Positions 46,311-55,874 of a stretch of DNA of 64,000 bases are shown piece by piece (position 1 is the stretch's first letter; each line of letters begins with the position of its first letter). The position numbers and the translations under genes are program-made. This DNA is from Prorocentrum cordatum (taxonomy: Eukaryota > Sar > Dinophyceae > Prorocentrales > Prorocentraceae). The stretch covers positions 448,413 to 512,412 of the forward strand of contig CAUYUJ010005669.1 in assembly GCA_963575745.1 (NCBI GenBank), read 5' to 3'. The notes below the pieces were generated by a model. That model worked only from the letters and a program-made list of their open reading frames with translations. It did no database searches and was not told the DNA's origin.

Positions 46311-46589
46311 TTATGATATTTTCCTGCGCCAGTGATTCGACCACCCTCTAGTCATATCCCGGGCCACTGGACGAATCCCCGCTGCCAGGTATCCGATGCC
46401 GGCACCCTTCTCCATCTGCAACTCTGGCACCTTGTCTGCGACGAGGTCGATGAATTCCCAATCCTCGTCCAACATCACGCCCACGCCTGTGCATCCACAG
46501 AGCGTGCCGGCTTGAGGGAATCTTGGGGAGGCAGTCGCACGGAGGCGCGTCGAGAGAAAATGGGCACTATCACCGATCGAGAAGAGCAC
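46311..46589 (-). CDS. Short unidentified open frame
   Basis: A 92-codon minus-strand frame whose central part (GVGVMLDEDWEFIDLVADKV) has the amino-acid balance of a real protein and lacks the Arg/Pro bias of the neighbouring chance frames. I do not recognise a family. It may be a fragment of an old mobile element, or chance. Neighbours are repeats only, and no start or regulatory signal can be assigned. Confidence 0.15.
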   Translation of the reverse strand: MLFSIGDSAHFLSTRLRATASPRFPQAGTLCGCTGVGVMLDEDWEFIDLVADKVPELQMEKGAGIGYLAAGIRPVARDMTRGWSNHWRRKIS

Positions 46590-46919
46590 GCGAGGGAGAG
46601 CTGGGTCGGTGCGGGCGCCCGCTTTTCGTTGCCACGCTCAGCAACAAATCAGTCAACACCGATCGAGCTCCCTGCTGGTGTAATTCGCGCTGAGATCTCT
46701 GGTAAAAGGTTCATGGTGCCTATGCATCACTGGTTCGCACGTGCGCAGGGCGGCCCCTCGGCGAACAATACCCTGGCAAGGTCCTGGGAAACTCCAGGGA
46801 AACTCAAATCAGATATGGCTTATGTTTTCTCTCCTGGGCCCGGCTCTCAGGACCTTCACGACAGCCCCAGGTTCGCCCTCCAAAAGAGCCTAATAGCGGT
46901 CCAGTAATAAGGGTTTTAC

Positions 46920-47560
46920 GGGTCAGGCCCCAAGCCCAAGATGGCCTCCAGTGGTCCTCGGGAGGCCAAACTCATTCAAACTCTATCGATTTTTGAACGA
47001 TGTCGGCCTTTTCGCCTCTTCGATTCCTAATGGCTTGCAAGCCTCAGGATGGCTCCTCGATCGCCCAAGATGACTCCAAGTGGGGCCCAGATAACCTCTA
47101 AGAGGGCTCCAAAGTTTTCCAAGAACACCCCTGAAGAATTCCAAGAGAGGGCCCGACAGCGGTCCAGGAGCGGGTGTCAATGAGTGGCAGGCCCCAATAT
47201 GGCCCCGAGACAGCCCCAAGCGGCCCCGAAGTAGCCCCGAGGTGGCCGTAGATTTTTCAAGAGAGTCCCCAAGAGGCCCCCAGGAGGCCCCAATCCTTCA
47301 AACACCCATTGCCATGGAGTTCTAGCTGATTCTGGCTTTCACGAGAATCGAGAAAGCCGCGACTTTTCATGACTGGAGATGGTCTTTTCATTGCCCAAGA
47401 TGGCCCCAACTGAGGGCTGGAAGGGCTCCAAGAGGGCTCCGAAGACTCGCAAGAGCGCCTCGGGAGATGCCCCAGACAGCCTCCGAATGCCCCAAGATAG
47501 CCACAAGGCGGCCCAAGATGGTCCAAGGCAGCCCTCACGAGGTCCGCTCAAAGTCTTCAA
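46920..47560. repeat. Degenerate CCCCAAGATGGC / GGCCCCAAG repeat
   Basis: Words of the form CCAAGATGGCCCCAAC and GGCCCCGAAGTAGCCCCGAG recur every 14-18 bp, related to 22.9-23.5 kb and 60.4-60.7 kb. Confidence 0.72.
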
Positions 47561-47717
47561 TCAGCAACATCTCTTTACATTATTTTGGTTTGCTCCCCTT
47601 TCCTACGGGCTTCTGAGGCCTCACGATGGATGCAACATCGCCCAGGATGTCGCTGAGCGGAGCCCATGAGAGCTCGATTATTATTATATACGCAGATGTG
47701 AGTTTAGCTATACATAC

Positions 47718-47935
47718 ATAGAGAGAGAGAGAGAGAGAGCGAGAAAGAGAGAGAGAGAGAGAGAAACAAAGAAACAGAGAGAGGGAGAGAGATAGAGAGA
47801 GAGAGAGAGAGAGAACGAGCGAGAGTGAGAGAGGCAGGCAGAGAGAGAGAGAGAACAACTAACGACAGAGAGAGAGAGAGAGATAATAAAGCGAGAGAGA
47901 GAGAGAGAAAGAGAACGAGAGAGAGAGAGACCAAA
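47718..47935. repeat. (GA)n microsatellite
   Basis: About 215 bp of GAGAGA with scattered C, A and T interruptions. A second, shorter GA tract is at 36106-36205. Confidence 0.93.
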
Positions 47936-48338
47936 CAGAGCTCCCAACAAAGCGCCAAACAAGACACAGCCACGCCGAAAAACAAATATCATTGGGGTAT
48001 CACAACCCAAGGTGGTCCAAAAGTCACAACGTGGTCCCAAATGTCCCGCTGCAAAACCTGAAAAGACCCCGCGAGCCCTCCAATCCGTTGAGACACTTCC
48101 AACGAGCCCCCAGATTCATCCTAGCGACTTCCATGACACTCCCAGACGCTCTCCTGACCATACAGTCTGCCCGTCTCCCATGAGTTCATAGACATGCGCG
48201 CTCCGCTCGGCGTGCAGATGTGACCCCTCGTGACATTACCCTCTCACCCTTGGCGCTTCCCAACGTACCCAAATGCCGACCGCGATGCAGCATGGGCCGG
48301 CGAAGTGAGCCAAGCGATCGAATCAGGGAGCCGTGGCC

Positions 48339-48496
48339 TACAGTCGGCCTTGATTGGACAGGACACGCGAGAGGACACAAGACCCTTCCGAGGGCCACAT
48401 CGCCATAGGAGTGTAAGAAGGCACGTGTCGCGAGGCACAGGACACAAGAGTACCCTTGAGCTGGCAAGGTCGATCTACTAATCTGGGCCGACTGTA
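48339..48496. mobile_element. Tc1/mariner-type MITE, copy 2
   Basis: TA at 48339-48340 and 48495-48496 flank CAGTCGG (48341-48347) and CCGACTG (48488-48494). The interior is highly similar to 36414-36570. 158 bp, non-coding. Confidence 0.8.
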
Positions 48497-48945
48497 CTAG
48501 ACCTGGCCCCCAGGTTGGGGCCCGCACTTGCCCGCCTCACAGGCTCGAGAACCCTCGGCGACGGCCCAGAAGCCGGCAGAGGCCACCCCACCCTCGCGCT
48601 CGTGCGCTGCCTCCGCCGAGCTCCCGCCAAAGGCCGTAGCAAGTAGCCCAGCTCCGCGCTTCAGCGCCCAGCCCGGACCGCGAGGCTCGCATCGTCGGGA
48701 GGAGGAGGAGGAGGAGGAGGATGAGGAGGAGGAGGAGGAGGACGAGGATGAGCAGGAGGAGGAGTCTAGCCAGTGAAACACGTACGTCCGCGCCAGTGCC
48801 TCCACGGCTCTGGACGCGGCCGAGAATTGACGGCGTGCAACGGGGGTAATTCGGGGGAGGCAGGCTTCTCAGGAGGCTGCTCAGAAGGCGCCAAGCCCGC
48901 GCCTTCTAAGAAGCAGGGGTGCTTCTAAGAGCCTCCCCTGCCTCC
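48497..48945. other. No gene; (GGA)n tract at 48694-48765
   Basis: GC-rich sequence with a GGA/GAG microsatellite and a local AGGAGGCTGCTCAGAAGGCG-type duplication near 48865-48905. Confidence 0.55.
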
Positions 48946-49123
48946 TACAGTCGGACCTGGGACAGAACAACAACCTTCAAACGCATGAGACCTTCCGCTG
49001 GCCAAAATGAAAAGCATTCGAGGGCACCCTCCCCCAGGATGCACAAGAACATCCAGCAGGCACGAAGAACTTTGGGGCACCCTCCCCGAACCGATCTCGA
49101 TCTTATACCTCGGTCCGACTATA
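48946..49123. mobile_element. Possible third TA-flanked MITE with CAGTCGGACC ends
   Basis: TACAGTCGGACC at 48946-48957 faces GGTCCGACTATA at 49112-49123, an inverted repeat with one mismatch. The terminus CAGTCGG equals that of the MITEs at 36414 and 48339, but the interior differs (it has two CACCCTCCCC-containing units). It may be a distinct subfamily using the same transposase. Confidence 0.5.
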
Positions 49124-49644
49124 CCGCCCTCTGCGCATGGCTGAACGAAGCAAACACGCGGTCGGCAACGTGGCCGTCCTGCGTGGCGCCAGTCGGCAAC
49201 GTGGCCGTGCTGCCCGGCTCTGACCCCCAGGCCCTGAGCACGGGGCCGCCCGCAAGGCGCGGTGGCCTCCGCGCCCCCAGGGCTGGCCCAGACCACCGCG
49301 GGGAGAGGCGCGGTCTTCCCTGAGGTCTTCCTCGCCCGGCCCTCGCCCACGCTGTCGTCCTTCTGTCGGTTCTTCTCCCCGTCGCAGTCGTCTGCCCTCC
49401 TCCTCCTCCTCCTCCTGCTCCTCCTTCTCCTCGTGCTTCTCACGCTTCTGCTCCTCATCCCCCTGATTCTCGAGCTTCTCCCCATGCTTCTCCTCTTCCG
49501 CCTCGTCCTCCTCCTCCTCGTCTTCCTCCTTCTCCTTCCCCTCGTCCTCCTCCTCCTCCTCCTCCTCCTGCTCCTGGGCGCTGGGCACTGATAGCTCTGG
49601 CGTCTTATACGACGCAGCCTCCCTCCTCCTCCTCCTCCCCCTCC
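49124..49644. repeat. Pyrimidine-rich (CTC)n tract upstream of the copia element
   Basis: CTCCTCCT/CTTCTC triplets occupy 49398-49570 and 49620-49644. No gene. The copia element inserted at the right edge of this tract. Confidence 0.8.
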
Positions 49645-49813
49645 TGTGAGATATACGCTGTACATCTAGTGTGTATGGCACGAGCCCGCAACCGTTTTGG
49701 CCCTGGATTGCGGCAGGGCCCTTGAGTTACAGAGCGCGCTGTGAGAATGATATTCTCTTTCTTCATCAGCATATTCATTGCCATCAAAGACCTCGGGAGC
49801 TTTGATAAGTTCA
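49645..49813 (+). repeat. 5' LTR of copia element
   Basis: Begins TGTGAGATATACGCTGTACA and ends GCTTTGATAAGTTCA, i.e. TG...CA termini, 169 bp. It is preceded by CCTCC. CCTCC also occurs two bases after the 3' LTR (57554-57558), but the CTC-rich surroundings make it weak evidence for a target duplication. Confidence 0.9.
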
Positions 49814-51276
49814 GATTGGTAGCGGAGCCTGTCGATCTCTCGGCAGGCTCGTCGGCGCCCTCCATATTCAGTGGACCGCTCAGCTTCGACGGCCACTACT
49901 CCATATCAGGCGGCTCCGTGCCCAGCTTCAGCGACCACTCGGAATCGACCTCCAGCATGGTCCAGAGCGACAACTTCAGCAGCGAGTACGAGCAGCAGCA
50001 GTACACTGCCCTCGGCAGCGACGACGACCTCTACGCAGCTAAGGCCAGCATCATGGCGAAAGCAGGCGGCAGAGCAGCAGATGACCAGCAAGCGATTCTA
50101 CCAGAACGGGGAGTTCCACAGTTCGATGACACACTGTCGAGGTGGAAGGAATACGAGAAGCGGGCGACGATGTTCATAGCGAAACTTACCTTGGAGAAGA
50201 AGGAGGGCGAGGCGGCTCTCATGTTGTCGGCCGGGCTGACGGGTGAAGCCTGGGACGAGGTCGAGGACTTCACGGCGGACGACCTGATCAAGCCTGGTGC
50301 GGCTACAGCGCTGCTCACACGCTTACGGAAGCGATTCAAGATGGACACACGGACGGAGCTGGCAGATGACTTTGAGGAGTATTTCTGCAAATTACGACGC
50401 AATCGAGGAGAGACGCTGTTCGGCTACATCTCGAGAGTTCGAGCAGCAGAGCGGAAGCTCAAGACACACAACATCGAGTTGCCATCTAAGGTTCGTGGAT
50501 GGCTGATCCTACGTCGAGGCGGCTACAGTTCAGATCAGAAGGCAGTCATCATGTCCATCGTGGACAAGGGTATTACACAGGACAAAGTGATCGAGTCGCT
50601 GGAGACAACATTCGGACAGGAGAGCACAGTATACGAGCCGAATTATGCACGGAAGCAGTACCACGTGGACGACGAGATAGGAGAGTACTACGAAGAAGAT
50701 GCATACTATGGCCAAGACGACGAACTAGAGTTCGATGACGGCTACGAGCAGGAGTACTGGGCCGAGGACGGCGACGAGAGCTGGTACGACTGCGAGGGGG
50801 CCTACTATCAGCGGGACACGGCGACGATGCAGGACTTCGACGTGTCGGAGTACGACGAGGTCTACGCGGCCTACCACGACGCGCGCAAGCGCTTCAACGA
50901 CTTCAAGCTAGCACGAGGCTACTACTCGGTAGTGGCGATGGTACCAGGCGCGACGGGATCATCAGCATCAGCAGCACCGAGACGCCCTCGCAGTAAGGGC
51001 GGAGCCAAAGGACGCGGACGCTCTCGAGGAGCTGGTCGGAAGGGCAGCCCAGGACGGAAGGGCTCGCCACACTCGGCACCACATCGCCCCTTCAATCCGT
51101 ACACAAGGCCAAGACCTACGGAGAGGGCGGAAGCAGCTTCGAGGCCAGCACCATCCAAGGCGACGTGTCTACGATGCGGCGGTGTTGGACACTGGGCGAA
51201 GGACTGCCCGGAGCCACCTAAGAAGCGGCCCCATGGACAGATGGATCAAGAGATGATGGTTGACGAAGTCTACTAG
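49747..51276 (+). CDS. gag: Gag polyprotein of copia element
   Basis: The frame is open from within the 5' LTR. ATGs are at 49747 (inside the LTR) and 49957 (MVQSDNF), and the latter is a safer start. The nucleocapsid zinc knuckle CLRCGGVGHWAKDC (C-x2-C-x4-H-x4-C) lies at 51166-51207. Before it are the capsid-like helical region (FDDTLSRWKEYEKRATMFIA, AWDEVEDFTADDLI, LLTRLRKRFKMDTRTELADD), an acidic Tyr/Glu/Asp-rich segment (~50680-50830) and a basic Arg/Gly/Pro-rich stretch (~50985-51110). It forms the virus-like particle and packages RNA. The frame ends at TAG 51274-51276 and continues in the same frame into pol. Confidence 0.88.
   Translation: MIFSFFISIFIAIKDLGSFDKFRLVAEPVDLSAGSSAPSIFSGPLSFDGHYSISGGSVPSFSDHSESTSSMVQSDNFSSEYEQQQYTALGSDDDLYAAKASIMAKAGGRAADDQQAILPERGVPQFDDTLSRWKEYEKRATMFIAKLTLEKKEGEAALMLSAGLTGEAWDEVEDFTADDLIKPGAATALLTRLRKRFKMDTRTELADDFEEYFCKLRRNRGETLFGYISRVRAAERKLKTHNIELPSKVRGWLILRRGGYSSDQKAVIMSIVDKGITQDKVIESLETTFGQESTVYEPNYARKQYHVDDEIGEYYEEDAYYGQDDELEFDDGYEQEYWAEDGDESWYDCEGAYYQRDTATMQDFDVSEYDEVYAAYHDARKRFNDFKLARGYYSVVAMVPGATGSSASAAPRRPRSKGGAKGRGRSRGAGRKGSPGRKGSPHSAPHRPFNPYTRPRPTERAEAASRPAPSKATCLRCGGVGHWAKDCPEPPKKRPHGQMDQEMMVDEVY
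49814..49830 (+). promoter_or_regulatory. Putative primer binding site
   Basis: Directly after the 5' LTR the sequence reads GATTGGTAGCGGAGCC. The TGGTA..GAGCC pattern resembles initiator-methionine tRNA primer sites of copia elements (TGGTATCAGAGC in plants). The exact complementarity would need the host tRNA. Confidence 0.5.
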
Positions 51277-52220
51277 GACAGCCGCAAGACGGCCAGCATC
51301 ATTCCCGCACAGTTGGCGATCCTGGACGGCGGCGCGACTACGCTTATGTCAGGTTCGGAGACCATCAAGGAATACCTGACAACATGCCACGCCAGGGGTT
51401 ACCCGATTGAGAAGCTGGAGTTTCACACGTGTCGGAGGCCATTCCGATTTGGCAACGGCAAGGTGGGGCACGCGCTGTGGTGCGGCATCATTCCAGCGAG
51501 CTTCAAGAGCAAGACGGGGACCCTGTACATTTATCTCGTTCCAAGGAAGACGCCAATACTCGTCCCACGGCCCCTACTGGAGAAGTTCGCAGTGCAGGTC
51601 GACTTTGCGAATCAGCAGCTGGCGTGGAACGGCGGCAGCTACGAGGAGGCGCGCGCGTCTCCGCAGGGCCACTACATGGTGGACCTGCTCGAGGATATGG
51701 ACGACCAGACGAAGGACGCGAAGCTCGACTTCGAGTACGAACCGGTCGACTTCAGGGAGTTCATGGACGGCGACAGGACCATCGGCGGCCTGGAGTTTCT
51801 AGACGAAATCTACAAGGTCGACAATAGCAGCAGCGACGACGGGGAGCAGTGGGAGGCTGCACCGCAGCGGGCGCACTCAGAAGGATGCCCGCAACGAGTC
51901 GTGAAGGTCAACTGCTGCGGCGAGTACATGAAGCAGTATCGGTGCCCAAATCATGCTTCCTGCGGCAACCTTTGCTTCGCAACGACGCCGATTCAGCCAG
52001 TCGACCCGAACCTGCCAGAGCCATGCTGGTGCCTGGCGGACGCCTACAGCGACGTGACGCAGCTCACCGAGCAGGACGCGCACAGCAGCGACGACGGCGA
52101 CAAGAGGCAGGTCACGACCAACTTCATTCAGAAGATCGACTCGGCGATCAAGCACGCGATCGACCAGTGCATGCAGACGATGCGGCGGGCAGCGGCAAAG
52201 CGCTGCACTACGCGACGGAA
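51277..52220 (+). CDS. pol: Pol N-terminus: aspartic protease and linker
   Basis: In the gag frame just after the TAG, AQLAILDGGATTLMSG gives the protease active site in the form D-G-G-A-T where D-S/T-G-A is usual. This is followed by KEYLTTCHARGYPIEKLEFH and a beta-rich body (YLVPRKTPILVPRPLLEKFA), typical of copia proteases. A Cys-rich patch (VKVNCCGEYMKQYRCPNHAS) at ~51905-51965 may bind metal. The altered active-site residue is tolerated as a family variant or could reduce activity. There is no independent start codon close to the TAG, so expression would need readthrough if the stop is real. Confidence 0.8.
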
Positions 52221-52905
52221 GGTCTGGGAGGTCTATGCGGGCGAGGCGCGGTTATCTCAGAGTCTACGCGACATCGGAGCGGACGTCGAGACGTTCGGAC
52301 TACACGCGGGCTGGGACTTCGCGAAGGTCGAACACCGAGAGCGGTTCAAGCGCAAGCTACACGAAGAACAGCCAGACGAAGTTCATCTCTCCCCGATGTG
52401 CGGACCCTGGTCCAACATGCAGGAGCTGAACATACACCAACATACAGGTTGGAAGGGGCACCTTATCGAGCTACGCGACTGGCATCACCGGACGCACCTG
52501 CAGTTTGTGGCGGACGTCTACCACGTCCAGCATGAGGGCGGACGTCATGCTCACGTGGGGCATCCAACCACATCGAGGGCCTGGCAGACCAAGGCCTGGT
52601 CCAACCTACCGGGCTACATGGCGACCTTCGACCAGCGCATGCACGGCCTGACCCTGCCAGGAAGCGACGATCAGCCGGTCAAGAAGCCAACCACCATCCG
52701 GACCACCAAAAAGCTCATGGCGGCTATCATGAGCACGCGATGCGACAGCTGCCACCAGCACGCAGTACTGGAGGGCAACGTGGACGGCAGCGGCGTCAAG
52801 CGCACGAAGGTCACGGAGGACTACCCGTTCATCTTGGCAGCCACCCTGGCACAGGTCATGGTGGAGGCCGAGGTCGAGGAGATCTATAACGGCGAGGACG
52901 TCAGC
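52221..52905 (+). CDS. Methyltransferase-like (Rossmann) domain inserted in copia pol
   Basis: Between protease and integrase the same open frame encodes VWEVYAGEARLSQSLRDIGA, a motif-I-like start (E-x-Y-A-G-E-A-R-L). Then come HAGWDF, VHLSPMCGPWSNMQ (52387-52425; a P-x-C-x-x-W-S motif-IV-like box) and HHRTHLQFVADVYHVQHEGG, ending RHAHVGHPTTSRAW (position of motif VI). The segment FDQRMHGLTLPG and KKPTTIRTTKKLMAAI and a C-x-x-C-H-x-H knuckle (CDSCHQHAVLEG) follow. I recognise this block from dinoflagellate copia polyproteins. It resembles C5-methyltransferases but lacks clear catalytic proof; a non-catalytic nucleic-acid-binding role is possible. It is undamaged here, unlike the RT. Confidence 0.62.
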
Positions 52906-54600
52906 AGCGGCAGCCACCCCACCTCGACGGACGAGACGGCGAAGGAGGAGGTTGTCCACGTGCACCCGCAGTTACGCGAGAAGTACGGCACCGAGGCGTT
53001 GCGCCACGCCAAGCAGCTACACCGGAACATGGGACACCCCAACCCGACGGTACTACATCGGTTACCACAGCAAGCGGGAGCTCAGGAGAACGTGCTCAAC
53101 TGCGCGGCTGAGTATCGCTGCGAGCACTGTATGCAGCGGCAGCGCCCGCCTAAGGCGCCCACAGCGTCAGCCAAGCAGCCGACGAAGTTCAACGAGACCG
53201 TCTACACCGACGTGTTCTGGGTCAAGACCGCGACAGGCAAGACGGTAATCTTGTCGATGGTGGACGGTGCTACCAGGTACTGTGCCCTACGGACGATCAA
53301 GACGGAGACGGCCGACGAACTGATCAAGGCGGTCGAGCGCGGCTGGATCAGGCAGTTCGGTCCCATAGGCGAGCTACGTACCGACGACGGCTCAGGCTTC
53401 GCGTCGGACAAGTTCACGCAGTTTCTGGAGCAGCACAGTATCAGTATCGTGATCGTAGCAGGCGAGGCTCACTCGAGTCTCGGAGTGGTGGAGCGACGCC
53501 ATCAGGTGGTTCGAGAGGCGATCGAGCTTTACTGCCAGGACGCGATTGAGCGTACGGCCAACACGGTGCTCGACGAGAAGCTGATCACCGAGGCGTGCAT
53601 CTACGTGCCCCACCAGGTCAACCGACTGGCGTTCACGAAAGGGTACTCACCATGCCAGCGGGTTCTGGGCATGGACCCCACTGCGACGATGACCAATTCC
53701 AGCGACAAGTTCTCACCAGCGACCCTGTGCCAGATGAAGGGGGACGAGGACTTCAAGGACGTGCTGGAGAGGAGGTCTATGGCGGCGTTAGCTTTCATGA
53801 AAGCGGACGCTTCAGCCAAGCTACGACGCGCGCTCCTACGGCGACATGTGGCGCTCAAGCACGACCTTTCCATCGGCCAGCGGTGTTACTACTGGCGCGA
53901 GGGCAAGACCAACAAGCTTATCAAGAACAAGTCGAAGGGCCCCGCAGTCGCGGTGTTCAAGGAGATGCGCCAGGACGAGAGTGGACCACGCATCTCCTGG
54001 ATCGTTCACGGCACGCAGCTACTACGGTGTGCACCCGAACACGTTCGGCCAGACGTGAGTGATCAAGGGTGCGTTCTACTCGAGAACCTGACCCAGGCCA
54101 AGGATGCACTGGGCAGTATGCGGAGGACGGGCGTGACGCAGTACCACGACATTAGCTCGCAGCAGCCCCCGTTCGACGCACCGGGCGACTCGGACATGGA
54201 CGTCGACGACAACGCGGAGGACGGAGACGGAGACGAAGGTCCAGCATCTCAGCGACGTCGAGGAGGCGGTTCTGATCCTAGGACGGCCCCAGTGGTGGAG
54301 GTACCAACAGAGGCATCGTCATCCGGGTCAGCGGCGGCAGCAGCTTCAGCAACACCAGAGGTGCCGCCAGCCGCGGCAGCTCCAGCGGAGGATCTTCCAG
54401 ACGCGGAGGCGCCAGTAGCCGACGGCAGTCGACAGACGTCGAACTTTGGTCAGCCAGACCAGGAGCCGATGCCGACGACACCCCCACCAGAGCCAGAGCA
54501 GCCAGAAGCTCAACCGACAGCACAGCCCACGCAGACAGCGCAGCCAGCAGCATCATCGTCATCAGCGGCGGCAGCACCATCATCGGAGCAGGAGCTCGGA
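52906..54600 (+). CDS. Integrase of copia element
   Basis: The HHCC zinc-binding module is LRHAKQLHRNMGHPNPTVL ... CEHCMQ (about 52990-53140). The catalytic core follows with the D-D-E triad: YTDVFWV (53204), RTDDGSGF (53379) and HSSLGVVERRH (53470-53500). A C-terminal region (RCYYWREGKTNKLIKNKSKG, WIVHGTQLLRCAPEHVRP) corresponds to the GKGK/SH3-like DNA-binding part. After it comes a ~170-residue disordered Pro/Ala/Ser/Glu-rich linker (~54160-54620) towards the RT. The integrase would insert the cDNA. No lesion is seen within it. Confidence 0.88.
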
Positions 54601-55644
54601 TCGACACAGACGCAGTCGAGGTTTATCTCGAATCTTCAGAAAGAGCGGCTCAGGATGGTCAAAGCAGAGGCGGCGATTTTCACCAGACCTGGAGGAGGAG
54701 TCTTCAGAGGCACTCTACCCGACCCGGGACTGAGCAGCGCGGTACCAGTACCAGACCTCGACGATGCTGACGACGAACTCGCAGCTCTACAGCTGATGGT
54801 CACCAGTCAGGATTTGCCATTCGGCTGGGATTTCGACGGCACGGAGGCGAAGCTCAGCGACATCTTCGTGGACACCAGCACGAGGAACATGACGCCCCAC
54901 GAGCGCGCGGCGTTCATGCAGGGCAAGCGGAAGGAGCTGGCGGAGTTCTTCGGCAATGACGTCTGGGAGTTTCACAAGCCCACCGGCGAGGAGGACCCTC
55001 GGCGGATACTCAAGGCGAAGTGGGTGCTCAAGTGGACGAAGAACGACGACGGCACACCACGTGCCAAGGCGCGGCTGGCACTGCAAGATTTCAACGACCC
55101 CGACGCACTCAGCGGCGCAGTACCGACGGCATCGCCTACAGCATCGAGACTGGCAAAACAGATGGCACTACTACTGGCGGCTAATAACGGCTGGAGGCTG
55201 TGGACAGCAGACGTAGCTACTGCATTTCTTCAAGGGCGAACCCAAGAGCGTGAGCTATACGCGAAGGTGCCCAAAGATGCGGCAAAGCTCATGGGCATCG
55301 AGTCGGAAACTCTCATGAAGCTCATTAAGCCCATGTAAGGCCAGGTGGACGCACCAAGGCGTTGGTGGCTACGCGCGGTAGACGACCTGAGGGCCAGCGG
55401 TCTCAAGCAGCATCCCTTGGGCCCCTGCATGTTCATCAGCCTCGATGAAGACGGCAACTGTGACGGGCTCTTTCTACTTTACGTGGACGATATGCTTGGA
55501 GGTGGAGATCGGCGGCCGGGCAGTAACTACAGTCGGGCTATCTATCGCCGAGGTGAAGCGGAAGTTCAAGTTCAGGAAATGGATCGAAGACGACAAGATG
55601 GACTACTGTGGCAGCGACGTGACGCAGACCCCGCACTGGGATAA
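54601..55644 (+). CDS. Reverse transcriptase of copia element, ochre-interrupted
   Basis: RVT_2-type RT: DVWEFHKPTGEEDPRRILKA, KWVLKWTKNDDGTPRAKARL, motif A in WRLWTADVATAFLQGRTQER. Then ETLMKLIKPM is followed by TAA at 55336-55338, where the family has a tyrosine (M-Y-G); the same frame goes on with GQVDAPRRWW. Motif C is LLYVDDMLGG (55476-55505). Shortly after, near 55510, the frame is lost and continues one frame over as IAEVKRKFKFRKWIEDDKMD. The nonsense codon is a one-base change from TAC/TAT, so it looks like a recent lesion in an otherwise conserved enzyme. Confidence 0.86.
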
Positions 55645-55820
55645 CCCGAAGTCGAACAGCAGCGAGATTGAGGTGAAGATGGCGACCTACGCGAAGAACC
55701 TGAAGCCCATCACGATCGACCAGAAGAGCAGCGACAACACGAGGGAGCTCACTATCAAGGAGAAGCGGCAGCTACGAGGTCTACTCGGAGCGTTGCAGTG
55801 GCCAAGATCTCAGGCGTGCC
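55515..55820 (+). CDS. RT connection region of copia element (shifted frame)
   Basis: In the second plus frame the sequence continues with KRKFKFRKWIEDDKMDYCGS, MATYAKNLKPITIDQK and ELTIKEKRQLRGLLGALQWP, then a SQACPHLSASVS-like end. In copia RTs this is the region in which the conserved L-R-G-x-L-G-x-L-Q-W motif precedes RNase H. Frame changes on both sides (near 55510 and between 55820 and 55880) separate it from its neighbours. Confidence 0.8.
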
Positions 55821-55874
55821 CGCACCTTTCGGCTTCGGTCAGCATTCACCAAGGCCAACTACCTACGGCAACGG

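Noticed and set aside
46332-46907. 191-codon plus-strand frame
   Set aside because: No motif and atypical composition; the minus-strand frame in the same place looks slightly more protein-like, and neither is convincing.
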